Shown in pieces: positions 36,826-48,319 of a stretch of 64,000 bases of DNA (position 1 is its first letter; every line of letters begins with the position of its first letter). The position numbers were made by a program, and so were the translations under genes. Origin of the DNA: Coriaria nepalensis (lineage: Eukaryota > Streptophyta > Magnoliopsida > Cucurbitales > Coriariaceae); the NCBI GenBank assembly GCA_027186245.1, contig CP114497.1:7571501-7635500 (forward strand), written 5' to 3'. The notes below the pieces were generated by a model. The model was not told the DNA's origin. It did not search any database and saw only the letters and a program-made list of their open reading frames with translations.

Positions 36826-38960
36826 TGAATCCGGAGCTTAGATTGAAAACGCAACTCGTTTCGAATACGAAATCTTCTTTGAAATGTAGGTTAGGTCTGT
36901 TTCGCCTAGTTTTTCGTGGAAATCTAAGAATTAAGAGTAGGGGAGGTAGGATAGAGTGACGGAATCCAAGATAAAACAGAGTAGATACTAATTTTGATGG
37001 AATCCATATACGCAGTGGGAAAAAGGGGGAAAGAAAAGGTTATGGAGTTTAAGAAAGCAGGCCTGTTTTAACAAGGAGGATGAGAAAAAGAAGAAGAAGA
37101 GAAGAAAGGCTAGCGCGCGGCCGTTTTGAGAGCTCATAGTATTATTGTTCTAGAGCACATAGATTTTATAAATATATAACATATATATTTTCATATTATA
37201 TTATTGAAAATTAATAAATTAAATAAGTATAAATGAGGAGTAGACGCGTTATACGTGGATCTGAAATTAGAACATAAGAGAATGTGCTACTCTCAATAAA
37301 TCAAATAAAATATTAAATAAAATAATTTTTTTTTTAATCTATATTAGATATACTATACCTTATAGCTTTATAATAAACAAGAATTGCTTTCCTAAGCTGT
37401 CATTTTAAGTAATATCATCATACTCCACTCCCCCAAAATTTTATTTATTTTTATTTATTTTTGGTCAGAAAAGTATTTAAATAATACAGTACATAGTATA
37501 TAGTATATAGTATATATTGTACTTGGACCCACCACAAGAACCTGCTTTGCTCTAAAATGGCCGTGGGCGCCTGCGTGACGACGACGTTCCATGTAGAAGA
37601 AGAGAGTAAGCAGCAGTTCAAGTATACAATGGTCAACCCGATTATTTAGATGTTGCAGATGTTGTTCTTTGACTTATTACTTTTGGTTTGTCTTAATACG
37701 ATTGGAGCTGCCAAAGTTTGATTACCTTATAATTAATTATTGGTTGTCAATTCATTAGGCCATTTGATTGGAGTGGGACAGAATTTTATAAGTGTTACCG
37801 ACATAGATGGTAATATTGAACTTTCTTCTGATTTGAAAGAATTAAGCAATTTGCATTATTATAACCACAGGCATAAACAAATATTAGAGATTTTAATTTG
37901 CTCATATTTTGCTTAAGTTAAAGCAAATGTGTATAAAACCTGTTTGGGTGACTAATTTAATGTATCATTAGTGTTTTTTTGTTTGTTTTTTAACTATACG
38001 TTTTTAGCGATGGCTAATAATCATAGCAATAGATTAGTTACTAATTATTGCTCTTACTTTTTGTACGTGGCATGCAATTATTGAATGAAGGGTATCAAAT
38101 CATCAATTTAGATCCAATCATTAACCCTTTTGTAATCAAATTATGAGTAATTAGGGCCCATTATTACAAATTTTTTTTTTTTTTTTTTAACCAACAAAAA
38201 TATCTTGATTACTTTTATTGCTTTGTTCGCAAGTAAAAATGAAACACCATCTAATCATATAATTAATGAGATTAAGCATTCATGAAAATGGATTAAAATG
38301 TATAGTGCACAAATAAGTATGCAATAAATATGCTTATTAAATAAGAATAATAAAACTTCTCAAACTCCTAAGTAATTAATTAATCATGAATAAATAGAGA
38401 GATGCCCTAATAATGCACCGGCCTAAAGGGAATGAAAAGAATGGACATATGCATGAACTTATCAGATAATGTGATGTAATATATGATCATATAAATTGCC
38501 AATTAAGTCATCTATGTGATGATGCCTGCAATGTGGAGTGTGGATTCCCTTTCCCTGTTCCATACCTCCTCTCAATGAATTGCAAGTGGGGCCACATATG
38601 AGGAGGGCCCACAATCTCAATATTTAATTTCAATTTTGGGGATCTTGAACCAAGCTTATTTGGTATGAGTAGTGAGCAATTTCATGTAAAAATATGCTTT
38701 TTTTTTTTTTAGTTACAAGGGAAACTAAATAGTAAAGATAAACGAAAAAAAGATGAGAGGATTGAAGTCATCAGAATTCTCAAACAACATAACATCCGGA
38801 GGATTTTTGGGAAGATCTAACTCTAATATGATAATATACCGTTACTTGTAGACTAAGATCATATAAGTGTCTCTTATCATTTTCAAGAAAATGAGAAATT
38901 TTAGAAAATATACATGAATTCAACACAATCAATTTAATTAAATGTAATCGGATGATATAT
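36826..38960. other. CIPK leader and promoter, then AT-rich spacer
   Basis: The first few hundred bases upstream of 36825 are the leader and promoter of the kinase gene and include a purine-rich gaaaaagaagaagaagaga patch (37082-37105). Further right the sequence is AT-rich with poly-T tracts (e.g. about 38171-38188). No gene recognised. Confidence 0.5.
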
Positions 38961-39039
38961 ATATATATATATTAATTTATGCAAATTGCTAATATATACC
39001 CAAAAAAAAATAGATATTCGATTATCCAATCCAATCAAA

Positions 39040-39250
39040 ATTTCGAACATCCGCACGTATCGAGCCGGATCCGACCTGATGCTCTAACCCTAGAGCCTGG
39101 ACACGTTTGGAAGCGGCAACTTAAGTTTGCCCATTGGATTGGGCAGAACTCGTCTCCCTCTTGCGATCTCCACAGCCCATTCATTCATTATTCGGGCCCA
39201 ACACAAGTGTATTTAGACGAACTCTTCGGTGGGCCCAAAATAGCACTTGG
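39040..39250. promoter_or_regulatory. Orphan promoter-like island with telo-box and GGCCCA motifs
   Basis: This block is clearly less AT-rich than its surroundings. It carries TAACCCTAG (39085-39093), ttgggcag, agcccattc, cgggcccaac and gtgggcccaa within about 170 bases, the signature of a plant housekeeping promoter, but no recognisable gene starts on either side. It lies within a 94-codon plus-strand open frame (38979-39263) that resembles no protein I know. Confidence 0.35.
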
Positions 39251-41770
39251 GGGTAAAAAGTAAAAGATAAAATATAATGCAAGAATTGAAGGTTTTTGCG
39301 TTACAAAATGAAGAACAATTCACTATAAGGTGGTAAGTAAGTAAAAAGCAAGAACCATTAAGACTTGTTATTTCTTCTTCACACAAAATGATCTTCAGTA
39401 ATGCTCTAGAATTCATACATGCAAGGGGATGGAACTAGCAGCTGGAATTACGATTCATTGAAATTCTGAATCAAATGAAAAGTAACTAAATAATCCTTCC
39501 TAAATCCCAGGATTCCTGTCAACACAATAAACTGAAGATTAAGAGCATTAGTAATGTCCAAATCTCAACACCTAGCATTCTACATTCTACATAACCCCTT
39601 CTTCAGGCTAACCCTAATCAGTTGATTACTCAGGAAAATGGTGAAAACATCCGCTAACACCAAGACGCTAGTCTCGTACTGAATAATTGAATTTTGCATA
39701 CAATTAACACTTTAAGTCCTTGTTTTTTGATACCTAATTAGGTTAATATAGAATATATTATCTTTTCTCTGATCCATCATTGAAGCATAAAACCACAAGA
39801 TAGCATGTCCTTGGAGAAATCTATTGCGCCCACGCTTGAAAGTCGTTATTTCTTCTTTTCATTCACAGCTTCCTATCATCCAAAGAAACGGTTAATATCA
39901 CAACCTCACAGCAGCACTTACAAGGGACTGATTGCCAACTTACATTGGCCACTATAAGATCAGCTCAATGCATACCTTCTTCATAACTTCATTTAGATTA
40001 CTTAGACTTGAAATAAACACAAACGTTAATGAACTGCTCAAACTAACCTGGTAAATGATATAAGTAAGATCCTCAATATATTATATATATACCCCATCAA
40101 GCCAACATGAGCCTGAAAAAATAACATACAAACATCAATCGTAATAGGATGAATTAGAGAAATTCATTTCATATGTACAGGTGTTGATTAAGCCCGATGT
40201 CGAAATAGATTACCTATTAATCACTGCATTAAGCAGGAAGATGAACCTGAATTGATCTTTACAAATTAGGCTTCTAGCTCTTTTGCATCTTCAACATGAA
40301 TAATGAGTGATACAAGAACTTACTCACTAGTAGTCTAGCTAGCTTGTAAACTAAATATAAATCAATTTTAAAATAACATTAAAAAGGTAAAGAAGACGAT
40401 CAATCATTTAATCGGGAAAAAGGTACAAGTCATGTGGGCCTCAATAGTCAAACAAGCAAACATGCATTGAACATTAGCTTTTCCAAATACGAAAAAATGA
40501 TCCCACTTAAGCAAAGGGAGAATGTTAAGGCAAAGAAACATTCCGAAATTCAAAGTTCCATTTCCTCTCAAAAGCTAGCAAGATAGCAATTTGGGGGGGG
40601 AGATTAATTGAAGATGGAGACTAAAAGATGGTCTCGACTCATCACTAGAACATACTGCCCCACTTAAATATCGGATAACATACATATTGGTCATATCGAA
40701 TACGACTAACAAAAAAGACTTCAACACATGAAATCATTATAAATTTTGATCATTTGACAGAGAGAGTAAAATCCCCAATTGATATTAGTCAAGACTAACC
40801 TCAACCAATTTAGAATGATGGCCTTCAATTGTTCAATTCTATTTGTTCTACAAGTAAGAACCCGGATTTTACTCCTTCGGTCAGTTAATCTCGTTCAGTC
40901 TTCGAGGTAGAGAACTGAGTAATGAAACCAGTGTAATTAGCAAGCAAAGATGAATTCAAAGGCGGCCTATTTTCTCAATTACAAATCCAATGGGGCATGA
41001 GATTGATATCCATACATAGGAATTCCCCCATTGAAGTGCACTATAAATCATATTGCTTCGAATCTACTGCACAACAAATCAATTATATCTATGCTTATAT
41101 GTATGTACAAATTTATCATGATCATGTTTAGATTGATCAAATCACACATCAAACCTGTTGAAAGAATACACTTACAAAACAAATTCCTGCATTTAAGAAC
41201 TAAGTATATATGTCTAAAGAACCAAGAAATATCACATCAAATCACAACATAAGCAACAAAAAAAATAAAAATTAAACATTAAAATAAAGAATTAAAAACT
41301 ATTCTATAGAAAAGGTTTATAGTTTTTTCATGTTAAAAAAATAATAATTCTAGAAGAATTATAAATATATTGTGGGATTCCCAAGAAGTTGGGAAGTCTG
41401 AGTCAAAACCAGAGGGATTGAACAGAAAAATTAAAGACCAAAACCTATGAAAGCAACCCTCCTTCTATATGTGGATAAGATAGGGTTTTAGAAATTAACA
41501 GTACAAAAACCAAATCTGTATCTGTGTACTATTATCTGTACTAGCTACAAACCTCTGTAGTTATCTAGCACTCTACAATTAATTTAAGGTTTTTGGTAAG
41601 AAATGAAAGAAATCTTCAGGATAGAACAACAATTCAATGTTAGAACATGAGATATAGAAATTAATAAAACAGTGCTTCAAATCATAGAGAAGATGGGAAT
41701 CTTTTAAGGAAAAAAGAAAACAAAAGAGAAATGATTAGAAATAAAGAGGTGATAGATATTGAATTGATGG
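39251..41770. other. Non-coding region left of the MIR156 hairpin
   Basis: No protein gene recognised on either strand. MIR156 is transcribed leftward, so part of this region may be the 3' portion of its primary transcript, which in plants is often spliced and long. No polyadenylation site could be chosen. A run of nine G's lies at about 40595. Confidence 0.4.
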
Positions 41771-41772
41771 GG

Positions 41773-41916
41773 TGGGTGTCTGGAAGGATGACAGTAAGAG
41801 TAGTGAGCACACAAAAGAATCAGCATATACTTTGGTTACTCATCTTCTTCTTCTTTCTTTGATGATATACAAATTGCCTCTGTGTGCTCACTCTCTTCTG
41901 TCATTTTCTACACCCA
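41773..41916 (-). ncRNA. MIR156: MIR156 microRNA precursor hairpin
   Basis: The minus strand at 41903-41884 reads TGACAGAAGAGAGTGAGCAC, the canonical 20-nt miR156. The opposite arm (41808-41787) reads GCTCACTACTCTTACTGTCA plus TC, matching the usual miR156* type. The arms pair through GTGAGCACAC with GTGTGCTCAC and ATGACAG with CTGTCAT, and an outer stem of seven pairs (41773-41779 with 41910-41916) closes the hairpin; the loop is about 70 nt. miR156 lies on the 5' arm, as in known MIR156 genes. It targets SPL transcription factor mRNAs and holds plants in the juvenile phase. A TTTATAAAT on the same strand (42348-42340) and a CT-rich tract (42215-42233, GA-rich in the transcript) upstream fit a Pol II promoter and leader. 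Gene order suggests the MIR156A/C group. Confidence 0.95.
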
Positions 41917-42360
41917 GACATATCTTGTAGCTAGATCAAGAAGAAGGAGAAGATCCATAAAGAAGAGATCTGAATTCTATATAAAAAAGCTGGGTAGAAG
42001 AGAAAGTAACCAAGAATAGAATGAGATCTACAAGTGAGACAGAATGAATGAAAGTGTGAGTCAGATCTGAGACATAGAGAAGAGAGGAAATAACACATTA
42101 CCCATTTAAGGAAAAGACACCATCATTCGACATCTAACTAAAAACTGCGAACATTTCAAGACATAACAAAGAGATCGATCATAGAAAAACCCAAACCCAA
42201 ACCCAAACACCAAAACCTCTCTCTCTCTCTCTCTTCTCCTCCCTTCCCTACTGTTAATTTCTTCATCTCATCTCTGCCATGCAGGACGTGTTGAAAATCA
42301 ATGGAAAACTGAATTTGGACGGACTGGTTTTAAAGAACATTTATAAATTTGAAGCTGGAT
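41917..42360 (-). promoter_or_regulatory. MIR156 leader and core promoter candidate
   Basis: Upstream of the hairpin on the minus strand is a leader-like region with a GA microsatellite (plus strand CT, about 42215-42233) and a repeated cccaaa motif (plus strand 42190-42209). A TATA-like TTTATAAAT at 42348-42340 would place the start near 42310. All of this is inferred from motifs. Confidence 0.45.
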
Positions 42361-43199
42361 TTAATGAAAGAAAGGATCTAAAGATGGGAAAAAAAACATG
42401 GTAACTGATTTCTTTTGGGAAGGAAGACGAAGAGTACAACAAGGAGGAAGCACTTTCGAGGAGAAAAAAATTACTTCTTTTTCTTTTTCTTTCCATTTTT
42501 TAAGAAAAAGGAAGAGAGATGGATTTGAGGTGGGATGTGCTGTGGGTTGCGTGGCCAAAAATGGGTGGTCCAGAGGGTACGTGTCAGAAATTTTTGATAT
42601 ATTAGGGAGGTGGATGAAGTTTGATTAATTCTTGACCGTAGATCAAACTCTTCCTGATCATGATCAGGGATCTATACCACATATTATAGTTCCCAATCCG
42701 TCGAATCATTCGCATAATGTTTTTGTTGGTTTTTTTTTTTTTTTTTTTTTTTTGTTCTTCTTGGAATTCGGGGGCAATTCGACTAATTAATCAGATTGTG
42801 CCATTGGGGGAGACAGACTTGTTATTTTCGTAAATTTTTACTCTTTAAATTTTCTCTCCCATGTCGGTAGGAATTAATTTGGTGATGAAAAGATAGGACT
42901 TACTAAGAAGATGTTTTGATCATTTTCACTGCCCAAATCGATGCTTGATTGTTTTTGATAATCGAAAGGATCAAATCTTACAAATTAACTTAAACATCAA
43001 ATGGAAGATTATGTTTGTGTGAAGTTTGTTCATATAACTGTTAATCAAAATAATTTTAATGGAAGTTTAATATTATTTTTTAATTAAAGATATTGAATTC
43101 TCTACCTTCGACTGACATTGCCATTAGTAGAGAGATCAGCGCTAGAAATGAATTAAAAGAAAAAAAAAAAAGAAAAAAACCAGTACAAATGAGGGGAGG
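42361..43199. other. Spacer between MIR156 and a LINE relic
   Basis: No gene recognised. It contains a poly-T tract at about 42730-42753. The part near 42360-42700 may be distal MIR156 promoter. Confidence 0.5.
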
Positions 43200-44360
43200 G
43201 AGAAAGCAAAAAACTCCAAAATCAAATTACATGTAACGAAGACAACCTAAGATTAAGCTTATCAAGTAAAATAGTATGTCCAACTTTACGAGGAAGATAA
43301 GGAAAACTATAAAAGAAACCATCGAATTGTGTGTAGCAAGCATGATTTCCCAAAGCGTTCGCAGCAGAATCAGCCTCTCTATAACAGTGATTGAAAGTGG
43401 TTTTACACTCCTAAATAAGAAACCTGATTTGAGATATAATATGACTTGGAGCTAGAAAAATTGTGTAAACATTTTTTAACCATTTCGACCAAAAGAAGTG
43501 AATCAAAAAACTGTATGTAGTCCACTGCTAATAAAGAGATCTAAGCTTCTATCACCATATTAGTTGCTTCATCCTGAAAGAAAGAGGTAGCCTGGATAAA
43601 AGCGTCTTTGTGATCTCTTAGAATCATGTCTCCTCCAACTAAGCTCGGATTCATTCCCTTTGCTAGAGTCATCTATATTCAAAGTAAGAAACTAACTCAT
43701 CCAGAAGATGATTCCATTGCACCCACGTTATCTGTTTGTGAGATAGTTGAGGAGTAATATGAAGAATCTACAAGATAATATTATCCTACAAACGAGTTTT
43801 TCTAATAGAAGGAAAGATTCTAAAAGTTATACATGTTACAACTTTACACCATACCCATACCTGTTTAGTGAAATTACAATTTAGGAAAAGATATTTATAG
43901 GTTTCTTCTGAAGAATAACATAGGATACACACGAAAAACATTGTGATCTCTTTCTTTTTGACATCTTCATCTAATGTTAAAAAACCGATTGAAAATTTCC
44001 ACATACAAATAGAAATCTTGAGAGGGATAGCTTCCAACCAGTCTTATACAAACAGTCCAAGGTACCCTGTTTTCGAATAAGTTGCCAAGCCCCTAGTAAG
44101 GGAAAACTGACCTTTGGTATCCCAAGCTCCAATATGGAATGTCAGAAAAACTAGTATGAATTTGAATGTCCATTATTTCTGAAATTGACTTATCAAGCAA
44201 AAAAAGTACGAAAGAAATTCCAATGTACCGTTTTCCAAAAGATCTTTTACAGTCATATCGACATCCAGATGTATAGGTTTTACAATCAAACCAGAACCCA
44301 GCCATTTATCATACCAGACACTTATGGAGGAACCATCTCGAATGTTCCACCAAATATTTT
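43200..44360 (-). mobile_element. Second LINE-type relic: zinc-finger region and RNase H
   Basis: Minus-strand frames show IPLKISICMWKFSIGFLTLD and CILCYSSEETYKYLFLNCNF (44037-43860), typical of the zinc-finger segment after LINE reverse transcriptase, followed further left by a broken RNase H-like part ending in a segment like HCYREADSAANALGNHACYT (about 43390-43330). Stops and frameshifts are frequent. Sequence is not close to the first LINE relic, so it looks like an independent insertion. Confidence 0.65.
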
Positions 44361-45021
44361 CTTAAGCTATATTTGTAACCTGCTTAATCTTGCCGATAGA
44401 TTGGAATAATCAATCATGCATAGAATTGTATATAATAAAAATTCAACTCATGCATAGAATTGCAACACGTATGCATTATCAACTTCATATAGCATTTCAC
44501 CTGACAATCTTATTATAGTCAAACATACTAAAATATTATAATTTCATATTTTATAATAATTTTTTAAAATACCATTATAATTTTATCATAAATTTTGTTA
44601 CCATATACTTTTACAATCAAATTTCTTAAAATATATTTATTCTATATTTTATAATAATTTTTTAAAATACAATCTTAATCTTATCATAATTTTTAAATTT
44701 AAAAATAAGATAAATAAATATTATTAAAATACGTGTATTTTTCATTATTTATTATATTAATGATCTATTTTACGTACAATAATTTACATATAATTTACAT
44801 TGATAAACTAGATTGTTGACTCTACTATTTAATTTAATTTACGTACAATTTCACATATATGCACATATTAAAATGGATATATATCAAATGTAAACATTAC
44901 TTTAAAAAAATATATATATAATTGATAATTCTCTAAATTTTTTTTGACAAAACTCTAAAACATAAAATCAGAAATTAAAAAACTTAAAGCATAAAACCTA
45001 ATTAATTATAAAATTGAAAAA

Positions 45022-45056
<35 letters not shown>

Positions 45057-47078
45057 AAATCATATCTTATTTTTTTATCTTAGTATAAATTTGTGCAACG
45101 CATGATGTATCTTCCCATTAAAATATTCAATATCTTAGTATCTTATTTTTTCCCATTAAAAAAAAAAAAAGTTATTTATTTTATTATTTGGAGAATTATT
45201 TACGATTCCCATTTAAATGATGTATATCCACTTTTAAATATAGAATAATAAAAAATTAAATTAAAATTTTGTTTCCAATGCTTAATTTTTATTTTTATTT
45301 TAGGCTCCAAAATTTTTTGTGTCTCCCTGCTGTCATCATTTGAAAAATTGTATGGACAAACTCTTAGATATGAACAAGATTAAAAGAGAGATTGTTGCCT
45401 TAATCCTATTAATACATAAACTAACTATATGTATCTCGTCATGCTTGATTCCTTGAGCATATATATCACTCTTTCATATTCGTGCTACCTCTTATCGATT
45501 TTCTAATGATCCAGATAGTTTATCATTGTCATTCCCACATATTTCTAATACTAATACTTCAACTCATGACACTCCTGATACTCCTATGGCTACCCAACAC
45601 ACTCGCAAATCTACTAAATCACGAAACTTTCAAATATTTTGTAGTTTGGAGAGTACTTTTGATTAGTTGTTTACTTTTTTGCTTTTAAAATTAGTAAATG
45701 ATCGAAGAGTGGCATCTATATCTTAGTTAATTCAGTGGTGCTTGTACTGATGAGTACTAAGGCATAGTGGCGGGATCAGTCGGGACCATTAGTCGTCCTC
45801 TCCTCTCACTCTTTTCTGAATCTCCTCCTAAATACTATGATTATGGATGCATGGTTTCTTATAATATGATTATGGATGCATGCTTGACCCCATCCCAACC
45901 AACTACATTTGACAAGGTGATATAGATCAGTATAAGTGTTTATCGATCCACACATAAACATATATAGTTTTGTAGGCTAGGCTCTAGCTAGGTAGCTAGG
46001 TCTTCATTGAAATTTCAAACTTTAATATCTTTTTAATAATGCAATGTATCATGTATGTGTATAAGCACTTTGAATGAGTGGTTTACATTATATGTTACGA
46101 CCCACTTAATTAGCGAATAAATTGACAAAAAAAAAAAAGATGGAATTCCCATCCAATCACTATGCAGGTGTTATTCGAATGGACAACCTCTGTGCCTTTT
46201 GTTAAAGGTCTCTAATGTCCCACGTCTATTATATTAATATGTGATCTAGGAGTAGGTGGTAATGGGAAGTTGCAACTTGCAACGCTAGGGTTTAGGGTAG
46301 CCGGTGGAGTTTGCAGGCCAGATCAACCCATGCATTTACTTTTTATTTTATTTTATTATTTCCTCTTTTCGAAATAGGGATGATTTATTTACTTATTTAC
46401 TTATTTTTATTAGTTTATTATCATGCTTCTTCATCTTCAATATTCTTGTTTTGGTAAAAACTAATAAGAAGGTCCCGTTATACTGGAAATATTTGTGAGT
46501 AAGCTAGCAAAAAGCAAAAAACAAGTTTTGATTTAAGAGTTTTAGTTTTACTAAACATCAAGTTAATGTTCGATTTAATTCGGGTTAGCATACAAACTTA
46601 GGTTTTGCTTTTCACTGTTATTCATTGTAAACAAGTAGTAGTAGATTTCTGTGTATGATTAAGAAATAAATAATAAAGTTGACAGTATTTTTAATGCATG
46701 GTTTTATATGTAAATTCCGAAATTTATATAAATAATATAAATATACTTTTTGACGTCGTAATTGTAGCAAATCTTAGCTTTCCTTCCCTCCTTAGCAATG
46801 GGAAGTGGGATCATACGTGTAGGAATCTTGGACCAGTGTGGGATGGACCCTAACCTCATCTTCAACCTGTCATTTTAGTTACAAAAGAAAAAAACTGGTT
46901 TTGAGTCGGTGCTATGTGGGGAAAAATTACACTAGTTGAGCTGCTAATGAGTAATTCATATTTGACTCGTTAAGATTTTTCTTTAATTATCCATTCTAAT
47001 CTCAAATATCAATAGGTTAATAATTTCCAGGTTTTGTATTCTGTATCAGAGTATATAAGTAATAAAAAAAAAATTCCC

Positions 47079-47111
<33 letters not shown>

Positions 47112-48250
47112 TGGCTATACCAATATGGATCCGAGTGCGGATCATGTTAGGCCACTAATTTATTAGTTCAATGAACTTGTTATGTACATTCAATCAGGTA
47201 CCTCATGTTCATAAATTGTTCGAACAGGACATTATTCACATAACAAATAACATGTTTTTATTATTGAGGACTTCTTTTTCTTTTTACCACGAATATACAC
47301 GTTTATAGACTCGTGGAATGAATGCATGATATGATTCCATTACCCGCCCAAAAACAAAACAAAAAAAGAAACAAAAAGTGAGAGATACACCAGAGAGTAC
47401 AAGGGATCACTACACCATGTCACGGCACACTTTGGGAATTTCATTTTCAATATTAGCCACAAAATCAAAGAAAGAAAATAAAAAATAAAAATAAAAATAA
47501 AAAGATAAAGAACACGTAGGTAATAATAATGTCAAATCGTAGTTTTCAACATCGCTTTGATTAGAGGAGGGAAAGAGAGAGACACACGTACACGTCACAT
47601 TGATACTAGTAGGTGACAAGTAGAAGGAAGCAGAGCATTTACAGATAGGGTGTTTATCCCAAGAAAAATACCCATAAAAACGTACTATACACGTTAAAAT
47701 TTTGGATTCTAAGAAAGAAAAGGAATGGAAAGGAGAAGAGATAACGTACTATACACGGCTTTACCAAGGCAGACAGCAGACGTTCTATTTTGGTGGGGAC
47801 AAACTTAATTTATATGACAATGACAAATTAAGTTAAGTTTGACCTGGTCCGAGTCCTGCTTTGCTACTTAAATGCCCAAATGTGACTTTTAACATGAAGA
47901 GTTAGAAATATAAAAAAAATAAAAGTAAAAAAAGGCCAGAAATCTCCAGCAAAATACTAAGATATAAGTTAATTAGCTAGGAGAGGGGATTAAGCAAACA
48001 AACAGGTCATTAGTGATCAAGTTTTGTGAGACCTAGGTACCTCATATTTAGAACTGTTCCCCCCCCCCCCCCCCTCCTTAAACAATAGAACTAGCTTACT
48101 CCTACAATAATGAACAATCTCTATGACTAAGACACTAAAGAGAGAAGAGTACCAGGTATTATATATAACAGAGCTACTCCACATAATATTTTTAACCGAT
48201 AAATATATATATATATATAATGAAAAAGCCTTCTTACCCTTTTTAAGTTT
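44361..48250. other. AT-rich spacer with microsatellites and a small copia-like scrap
   Basis: No gene recognised. It holds an AAAT run at about 45020-45057, poly-A at about 47083-47110, two telomere-like units (agggtttaggg) near 46288, and a run of 16 C at 48059-48074. A plus-strand stretch at about 45500-45650 reads like the serine/threonine linker preceding copia reverse transcriptase (SNTNTSTHDTPDTP, ATQHTRKSTKSR); this is weak. Confidence 0.45.
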
Positions 48251-48319
48251 TAACTCCATGCATTATACAAACTCCCATTTCTTCCACCAGAACTTGCGAT
48301 CAAAATACCGGTGGCTTGT

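Noticed and set aside
46286..46300. Interstitial telomere-like sequence
   Set aside because: Only about two TTTAGGG units, more likely a telo-box-type motif or chance than a telomere relic.
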